A DNA stretch of 19,212 nt from an uncultured Collinsella sp. (GTDB lineage: Bacteria; Actinomycetota; Coriobacteriia; Coriobacteriales; Coriobacteriaceae). Shown here one piece after another: positions 14,712 through 19,212 of the stretch. A program made the translations under genes and the position numbers. Every line of letters begins with the position of its first letter. Position 1 is the first letter of the stretch. Location: the NCBI GenBank assembly GCA_958403395.1, contig CATXXF010000036.1:1-19212 (forward strand), given 5' to 3'. The notes below the pieces were generated by a model. The model was not told the origin of the DNA, ran no database searches, and saw nothing but the letters and a program-made list of their open reading frames with translations.

Positions 14712-15374
14712 TCAGTTCTGGGGCTTGCGCTCCGGATACTTGGCGGTATAGCCCTCGATGTGGAGTGTCGAGGCGATGATTTCCTTGACCGTCTCGTCGG
14801 GCACATCGGGGTGCGTGCGGATATACATCAACAACCCCATGATGAGGGTGTAGAACGTCTCGTAGACATGGTCGATGCGTAGCTCATGATGGGCGACAAA
14901 ATCCACTACGGTGGTGTCGCAGATATACTGCGCCACGCGCTGGACCACGTTGTGCAAAAAGCCGCCGTAGAGCGCGCCGCTGCTCGAGGTAAGCGTGCTC
15001 GGCAGCTCGTGGCCGCTGGCGACCAGGCGCTTAAAGAGCGGGGCGACGGTGTCGAGCGCGCCCTCGATATCACCGACGGTGCGGTCGGCGTTCCACTGCT
15101 CGAGTTCGGAGATAAAGCCGTCGATCGCCTCGTCCATAACAGCGGTGACGGCGGCGTCCATATCGGCGAAGTAGTGGTAGAACAATGAACGCGTACAGCC
15201 GGCTCGCTTGGTCACGGCCGATACCGATAGGTGGGATACGCCCAGCTCGGAGCTTACGGTGCGCACGGCATCGAGGATCTCGCGACGGCGTTCGTCGCCC
15301 GTCAGGCGCTTTGCCGCGCTATCGGATGCGGGGACGGCATCGACTACAGAGGTACCTGCTGTGTTGTTGCCCAT
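14712..15374 (-). CDS. TetR-family transcriptional regulator
   Basis: A 220-aa one-domain-plus-ligand-pocket regulator. After a flexible N-terminus (1-25) comes the TetR DNA-binding domain: RRREILDAVRTVSSELGVSH (about 29-48), then the helix-turn-helix LSVSAVTKRAGCTRSLFYHY (about 49-68, with the typical T/S-x-x-x-FYHYF end). The rest is all-helical and serves ligand binding and dimerisation; its inducer cannot be read from sequence. It is the first gene of the minus-strand unit that also encodes the polytopic membrane protein, and lies back-to-back with the flavoenzyme gene. The 187-bp gap between them carries two TTGAC-N5-GTCAA sites, the likely operators, so it probably represses itself and the divergent gene. 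AAAGGCGG lies upstream of ATG 15374. Confidence 0.93.
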   Translation of the reverse strand: MGNNTAGTSVVDAVPASDSAAKRLTGDERRREILDAVRTVSSELGVSHLSVSAVTKRAGCTRSLFYHYFADMDAAVTAVMDEAIDGFISELEQWNADRTVGDIEGALDTVAPLFKRLVASGHELPSTLTSSSGALYGGFLHNVVQRVAQYICDTTVVDFVAHHELRIDHVYETFYTLIMGLLMYIRTHPDVPDETVKEIIASTLHIEGYTAKYPERKPQN

Positions 15375-15428
15375 GTTTTGCCGCCTTTCATCCTCTTTTG
15401 CCTGACCGTTCGCCTAACAGTCTTGAAT

Positions 15429-15474
15429 ATTGTTGACGGTTCGTCAATACTATTTTTGACACAATGTCAACAAT
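15429..15474. promoter_or_regulatory. Twin TetR operators between divergent genes
   Basis: Two 15-bp palindromes of the form TTGAC-N5-GTCAA lie at 15433-15447 and 15456-15470, centres 23 bp apart. The second is stronger (TTGACA-CAA-TGTCAA). The outermost arms also form a perfect inverted repeat, ATTGTTGAC (15429-15437) and GTCAACAAT (15466-15474), so the whole 46-bp block is dyad-symmetric at its ends. TTGACA and TTGACG within the sites can serve as -35 boxes on either strand, but matching -10 boxes are weak. Binding by the adjacent TetR protein is inferred. Confidence 0.75.
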
Positions 15475-15561
15475 GGCGGGTGAACGGCATGGGGCATGCC
15501 CGGCCTGCAAAAAAGAGGGGCGCTGCGGCTTCGTCGGGCTGCGGCAAGAGAAGGGACAACC

Positions 15562-18339
15562 ATGATTCTCAACGGACCGGGGATTAGCTACACCGAGCCC
15601 GACATCGGTTCGGAGTTCGTGCCGCCGCTGCCGGAGCATCCGCGCGAGGCCATCGTCAAGCTGTGCGAGCACTGCACCAACCGCCTGCTGCATCGCGACG
15701 AGCTGCTGGGCTACGAGTACTGGTCGTTTGCCGAGGCCGCGACCGACGAGCAGGCCGAAGTGCTCTGCAAGATGAAGATGCGCCGTCCCTATACGCTGTC
15801 CGAGATGGTCAAGCTCACCGGCATGCCCGAAGCCGATATCGAGAAGATGCTCGACGATATGAGCTACACGGGCCTGCTCGAGTACAACTGGGAAAACCCC
15901 GAGCGCGCCAAGCAATGGGTGTTGCCCATGCTGGTGCCGGGTTCCGCCGAGTTCCTCAACATGCGCGTGAGCCAGCTCGAGGAGCACCCGGTCTATGCCA
16001 AGTTCTTTGAGCAGGCGTCCAAGGGACCGCTGTCCAAGGCCACGCCGATGGTGCCGCCCGGAGGCGCCGGTATCGGCATGCATGTCATTCCGGTCGAGAA
16101 GGCTATCGACGCCGCGAGCACCTCGGTGCCGATCGAGCATATCGAGCATTGGCTCGACAAATACGATGGCAAATATGCCGCTAGCACCTGCAGCTGCCGC
16201 GCGAGCCGTCGCGTGATGGGTGAGGGCTGCGCCGACGACCCCGCCGACTGGTGCATTGCCGTGGGCGATATGGCCGACTACGTGGTCGAGACCGACCGCG
16301 GCCATTATGTAACACGCGACGAGGTCTACGACATCCTGCGCCAGGCCGAGGACAACGGCTTTGTGCACCAGATCACCAACATCGACGGCGAGAACAAGAT
16401 CTTCGCCATCTGCAACTGCAACGTCAACGTGTGCTACGCCCTGCGCACCTCGCAGCTGTTCAACACGCCCAACCTGTCGCGCTCGGCCTATGTCGCCAAG
16501 GTCGAGAAGGACAAGTGCGTTGCCTGCGGTCGCTGCGTTGAGGTGTGCCCAGCCGGCGCCGCCAAGCTCGGCCAGAAGCTCTGCATCAAAAAGGCCGGCG
16601 GACAGGTGCCCGAGTATCCGCGCCAGGAGCTGCCCGACGCCACCAAATGGGATCACACCAAGTGGTCGCCCAACTACCGCAACGACAACCGTATCGAGAC
16701 GCATGAGTCCGGCACCGCTCCCTGCAAGACGGCCTGCCCCGCGCACGTTGCCGTTCAGGGCTATTTGAAGCTCGCGGCTCAGGGTCGCTATGACGAGGCC
16801 CTAGCACTCATTAAGCGCGAGAACCCGCTGCCCGCTATCTGCGGCCGTGTGTGCAACCGCCGCTGTGAGGATGCCTGCACCCGCGGCCGTGTGGATGCCG
16901 CCGTGGCTATCGACGAGGTCAAGAAGTTCATCGCCCAGCGCGATCTGGATGCCGCGACCCGCTACGTCCCGCCCGTGGTTACGCCGACGCGCGCTGGCGG
17001 CTTTGATCAGAAGATTGCCATCATCGGTGCCGGTCCGGCCGGCCTGTCCTGCGCCTTCTATCTGGCCGAGAAGGGCTACAAGCCCGTCGTGTTCGAGAAG
17101 AACGAGCGCCCGGGTGGCATGCTCACCTATGGCATTCCCAGCTTTAAGCTGCAGAAGGATGTTATCGAGGCCGAGGTCGAGATCATTCGCCTGATGGGTG
17201 CCGAGTTCCGCTATGGCGTGGAGGTCGGTCGCGACGTGACGCTCGACGAGCTGCGCGCGCAGGGCTTTAAGGCCTTTTACGTGGCCATCGGCTGCCAGGG
17301 CGGTCGCCTTGCCGGTATTCCGGGCGAGGATGCCGAGGACGTGACCGTAGCCGTCGACTTTTTGCGCGAGGTCAACAGTGGCAAGATCGACGCGCTGCCC
17401 GGCCGCACCATCGTGGTGGGCGGCGGCAACGTGGCCATCGACGTTGCCCGCAACGCCTGCCGTCTGGGTTCCGAGCACGTTGAGATGTTCTGCCTGGAGA
17501 GCGAGGCCCAGATGCCCGCCAGCGAGGAGGAGCGTCGCGAGGCCGTTGAGGACGGCGCCCACATCAGCTGCGGCTGGGGCCCCAAGGAGATTCACCTGGA
17601 CGAGGCCGGTCGTGTGTGCGGTATCACCTTCAAGCGCTGCACGCGTGTCTTTGACGACGAGGGCCGTTTTGCGCCCGAGTACGACGAGAACGATCTGCGC
17701 CGTGTCGATGCCGACCGTGTCGTCATGTCGATTGGCCAGTCCATTGTGTGGGGCGACCTGCTGAGTGGCTCCAAGGTGGAGCTCGGCCGCGGCCAGGGTG
17801 CCCTTGCCGATCCCCAGACCTACCAGACCGCCGAGCCAGACATCTTTGTGGGCGGCGACGTCTACACCGGCCCCAGCTTTGCCATCGACGCTATCGCCGC
17901 CGGCCACGAGGCTGCGGTGTCCATCCATCGCTTTGTGCAGCCGGGCTCCACGCTCACCATCGGCCGCAACCAGCGCCGCTACACCGCGCTCGACCGCGAC
18001 GACGTTGTGCTCGAGAGCTACGACAACGCGAGCCGCGAGGTTGCCCACGTGGACCGCGAACGCGAGAAGGCTGCGCCGTTTAGCGAGTATGTTGAGACCT
18101 TTACCGAGGAGCAGGTGCGCGCCGAGACCGCCCGCTGCCTGGGCTGCGGCGCCTCGATCGTCGACCCCAACAAGTGCATCGGCTGCGGCCTGTGCACCAC
18201 CAAGTGCGCGTTCGACGCCATCCATCTGGATCGCGACCGCCCCGAGTGCTCCACGATGGTCAAATACGAGCAAAAGCTCCCAAGCCTCGGCAAGTACGCA
18301 TTGAAGCGTGCAATTAAGATCAAATTTGGGAAGAAGTAA
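15562..18339 (+). CDS. Multi-domain Fe-S/FAD/NAD(P) oxidoreductase, GltD-like core
   Basis: A large soluble redox enzyme (925 aa) that should pass electrons between NAD(P)H, FAD and several [4Fe-4S] clusters; its substrate is unknown. Order: CEHC (35-38); a winged-helix-like region (about 70-110); a cysteine set C210, C212, C223, C231 and C284, C286, C291; a ferredoxin motif C319-C322-C325-C329; a GltD/DPD-type cluster domain (C388, C392, C427, C431, C435, C439); FAD fold GAGPAG (489-494); NAD(P) fold GGGNVA (620-625); and a C-terminal set C859, C862, C872, C875, C878, C882. The 450-790 part is like the small subunit of glutamate synthase, but no gltB-like gene is present. The start is ATG 15562, preceded by GAAGGG; an in-frame ATG at 15496 only adds a basic stretch. 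It is divergent from a tetR gene and probably controlled by it. A role in anaerobic electron transfer or reductive metabolism is inferred. Confidence 0.9.
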   Translation: MILNGPGISYTEPDIGSEFVPPLPEHPREAIVKLCEHCTNRLLHRDELLGYEYWSFAEAATDEQAEVLCKMKMRRPYTLSEMVKLTGMPEADIEKMLDDMSYTGLLEYNWENPERAKQWVLPMLVPGSAEFLNMRVSQLEEHPVYAKFFEQASKGPLSKATPMVPPGGAGIGMHVIPVEKAIDAASTSVPIEHIEHWLDKYDGKYAASTCSCRASRRVMGEGCADDPADWCIAVGDMADYVVETDRGHYVTRDEVYDILRQAEDNGFVHQITNIDGENKIFAICNCNVNVCYALRTSQLFNTPNLSRSAYVAKVEKDKCVACGRCVEVCPAGAAKLGQKLCIKKAGGQVPEYPRQELPDATKWDHTKWSPNYRNDNRIETHESGTAPCKTACPAHVAVQGYLKLAAQGRYDEALALIKRENPLPAICGRVCNRRCEDACTRGRVDAAVAIDEVKKFIAQRDLDAATRYVPPVVTPTRAGGFDQKIAIIGAGPAGLSCAFYLAEKGYKPVVFEKNERPGGMLTYGIPSFKLQKDVIEAEVEIIRLMGAEFRYGVEVGRDVTLDELRAQGFKAFYVAIGCQGGRLAGIPGEDAEDVTVAVDFLREVNSGKIDALPGRTIVVGGGNVAIDVARNACRLGSEHVEMFCLESEAQMPASEEERREAVEDGAHISCGWGPKEIHLDEAGRVCGITFKRCTRVFDDEGRFAPEYDENDLRRVDADRVVMSIGQSIVWGDLLSGSKVELGRGQGALADPQTYQTAEPDIFVGGDVYTGPSFAIDAIAAGHEAAVSIHRFVQPGSTLTIGRNQRRYTALDRDDVVLESYDNASREVAHVDREREKAAPFSEYVETFTEEQVRAETARCLGCGASIVDPNKCIGCGLCTTKCAFDAIHLDRDRPECSTMVKYEQKLPSLGKYALKRAIKIKFGKK

Positions 18340-18531
18340 GAGACCTAACAAGTAAGTGAACGGCGCAGAGGGCGGTTGAACAGCGAGCGGGTCCCAGGCG
18401 TGGCGAGGTGCCTTGAAAGAGGAGGGCATAGGGCTTTTGCCCATGCCCGACGATTGAAAGGGAGATCGCCCGTCTGGGACTCGCGCAGCGTCAAGCCGAC
18501 TGCCGTTCGTTAGAACGGCGGAAGGAAATAA
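18340..18531 (+). other. Structured leader upstream of hypA
   Basis: A gene-free 192-nt stretch with dense pairing potential. GTCCCAG (18391-18397) matches CTGGGAC (18474-18480), an enclosing stem over 76 nt, extended by GCGA/TCGC (18383-18386, 18481-18484) past a bulge. Inside lies GGGCAT-A-GGGC/GCCC-ATGCCC (18424-18434 with 18439-18448). Next to the Shine-Dalgarno is the perfect stem GCCGTTC/GAACGGC (18502-18508, 18513-18519). The word TTGAAAG followed by a G-rich purine run occurs twice (18413 and 18454). No riboswitch family I know fits. It could be a structured RNA leader or 3'UTR of the upstream gene. Confidence 0.5.
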
Positions 18532-18960
18532 ATGCACGAGCTCGGAATCGTTTATCACATTATTCGCGATGTTGAGAATGTGGCGCGCGCTCATGGCGTG
18601 CGTCGCGTTTCGAGCGTGACGTTGCTGTTGGGCGAGGTCTCGGGCGTCGTTCCCGACTTGCTGCTCGACGCTTGGCGCTGGGCAGCAGATAAAAAGCCTA
18701 TCGCGCAGGGCGCGGAGCTTATCGTGGAGCCCGTCGAGGCCGTGACACATTGCGAGGCGTGCGGCTGCGACTACGCGACGGTCGAGCACGGCAAGACCTG
18801 TCCCCATTGCGGTAGCGGCGAGACCTATTTGCTGCAGGGCCAAGAGGTCATGATCAAACAGATCGAGACCCCCGACGAGGACCCGGCAGACGCTGCTCCT
18901 GACGGCCTCTCCGACGCCCCCGATGCCGTCGACGCCGCCAACCCACTCCACATCGCCTAG
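18532..18960 (+). CDS. hypA: Hydrogenase nickel-incorporation protein HypA
   Basis: Metallochaperone that with HypB delivers Ni to [NiFe]-hydrogenase large subunits. It starts MHELGIV, so the nickel-binding N-terminal Met-His-Glu is intact, which also fixes the start at 18532. The zinc site is C74-x2-C77 and C90-x2-C93. The core (1-115) is full length. The product is 142 aa, longer than the usual 113-120, because of an Asp/Ala/Pro-rich tail (about 116-142), which is probably disordered and could bind metal weakly or be neutral. GGAAGGA (18520-18526) is the ribosome-binding site. No hypB or hydrogenase genes are visible in the window. It is in the same direction as the flavoenzyme, 192 nt downstream, and could be in one operon or have its own control through the structured leader. 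Confidence 0.95.
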   Translation: MHELGIVYHIIRDVENVARAHGVRRVSSVTLLLGEVSGVVPDLLLDAWRWAADKKPIAQGAELIVEPVEAVTHCEACGCDYATVEHGKTCPHCGSGETYLLQGQEVMIKQIETPDEDPADAAPDGLSDAPDAVDAANPLHIA

Positions 18961-18971
18961 GATTCCCTATA

Positions 18972-19038
18972 AGTTGCGGTGAAATAGTTCCTAAATTCAG
19001 CCTTCTGGCTCTTAAACAAGAACTATTCCACCGCAACT
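18972..19038. repeat. Palindromic repeat, family 3, copy 2
   Basis: AGTTGCGGTGAAATAGTTC (18972-18990) and GAACTATTCCACCGCAACT (19020-19038) are inverse arms with one mismatch in 19. A small AGCC/GGCT hairpin lies in the loop (18999-19002 with 19007-19010). The outer 16 bases equal those of the repeat at 11801. It starts 11 nt after the hypA stop and may end that transcript. Confidence 0.75.
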
Positions 19039-19212
19039 ATTTTGAGTGGTTTCATAAATCATAAGTCACGAAAATAGTCAAGCCATGTCTGTTTAAACAA
19101 AATAGCAGCAGTACAAGTACATTCGCACTTGCTTAAAATCATTATTAATGAACAGCCTTGTTAGCGCCGGAATAATTTAGCCAAATATAGTCGGCCGAGA
19201 TTGACCAATCCC
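19039..19212. other. AT-rich tail without a visible gene
   Basis: Clearly more AT-rich than the rest of the window. It contains the palindromes GTTTAAAC (19091-19098) and TCATTA-T-TAATGA (19139-19151), plus CAAGT/ACTTG near 19114-19131. No reading frame, RNA gene or terminator is supported. It may be the promoter side or edge of an accessory region to the right. Confidence 0.35.

Noticed and set aside
15496..15561. 22-residue N-terminal extension of the flavoenzyme
   Set aside because: Basic, unpatterned sequence; GAAGGG before ATG 15562 is the better initiation signal.
15562..18339. Glutamate synthase small subunit (gltD)
   Set aside because: The core is similar, but the protein is about twice as long, has extra cluster domains at both ends, and no large subunit gene is adjacent.
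18340..18531. Known riboswitch (cobalamin, NiCo, Moco, SAM or TPP classes)
   Set aside because: The conserved core words of these classes as I remember them are not found; left as an unclassified structured leader.
16801..18951. 716-aa minus-strand frame opposite the flavoenzyme and hypA
   Set aside because: Crosses two convincing genes and the structured leader; no motif.

Overview
The window looks like chromosome of a high-GC gut actinobacterium of the class Coriobacteriia, most likely Collinsella or a close relative. The support is a dnaK-grpE-dnaJ-hspR order with a MerR-type HspR (an actinobacterial arrangement), strong GC-rich codon bias, anaerobe-type iron-sulfur flavoenzymes, and many small intergenic palindromes. 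The genus is an inference.

Layout. (1) Positions 1-421 are a long non-coding leader with a pair of 42-bp repeats, a candidate HspR operator/promoter and a 5'UTR hairpin. (2) 422-4722 is the heat-shock cluster dnaK, grpE, a J-protein without zinc fingers, and hspR. A strong terminator-like hairpin lies between grpE and the J-protein gene. (3) 5116-7416 encodes an aconitase-superfamily hydratase resembling E. coli YbhJ. (4) 7417-8821 is an accessory patch: a lower-GC orphan gene for a membrane-anchored protein on the minus strand, flanked by palindromic repeats of two families. (5) 8822-11449 is clpB. Its promoter region carries the same split motif as that of dnaK, so the two probably form one HspR regulon. 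(6) 11582-13404 holds a 64-aa proline/acid-rich small protein and a minus-strand single-pass membrane protein with an acidic cytoplasmic tail. (7) 13641-18339 is a divergent regulatory module: a TetR-family regulator and a polytopic membrane protein (probably DUF5692) on the minus strand, and a 925-aa multi-cluster Fe-S/FAD/NAD(P) oxidoreductase on the plus strand. Two copies of TTGAC-N5-GTCAA lie between them. (8) 18532-18960 is hypA, preceded by a 192-nt leader with long-range pairing potential. It is followed by another palindrome and an AT-rich tail without a visible gene.

How the parts fit. HspR with DnaK probably senses chaperone load and represses its own operon and clpB. DnaK/GrpE/J-protein and ClpB together form the disaggregation machine. 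The TetR regulator probably controls both the membrane protein and the flavoenzyme, and may sense a substrate or product of the latter. HypA supplies nickel for [NiFe]-hydrogenase maturation, although no hydrogenase is in view.

Most worth a second look: the divergent HspR operator shared by dnaK and clpB, the twin TetR operators with the DUF5692/flavoenzyme module, the structured leader of hypA, and palindromic repeat families that show compensatory base changes and inverted pairs.
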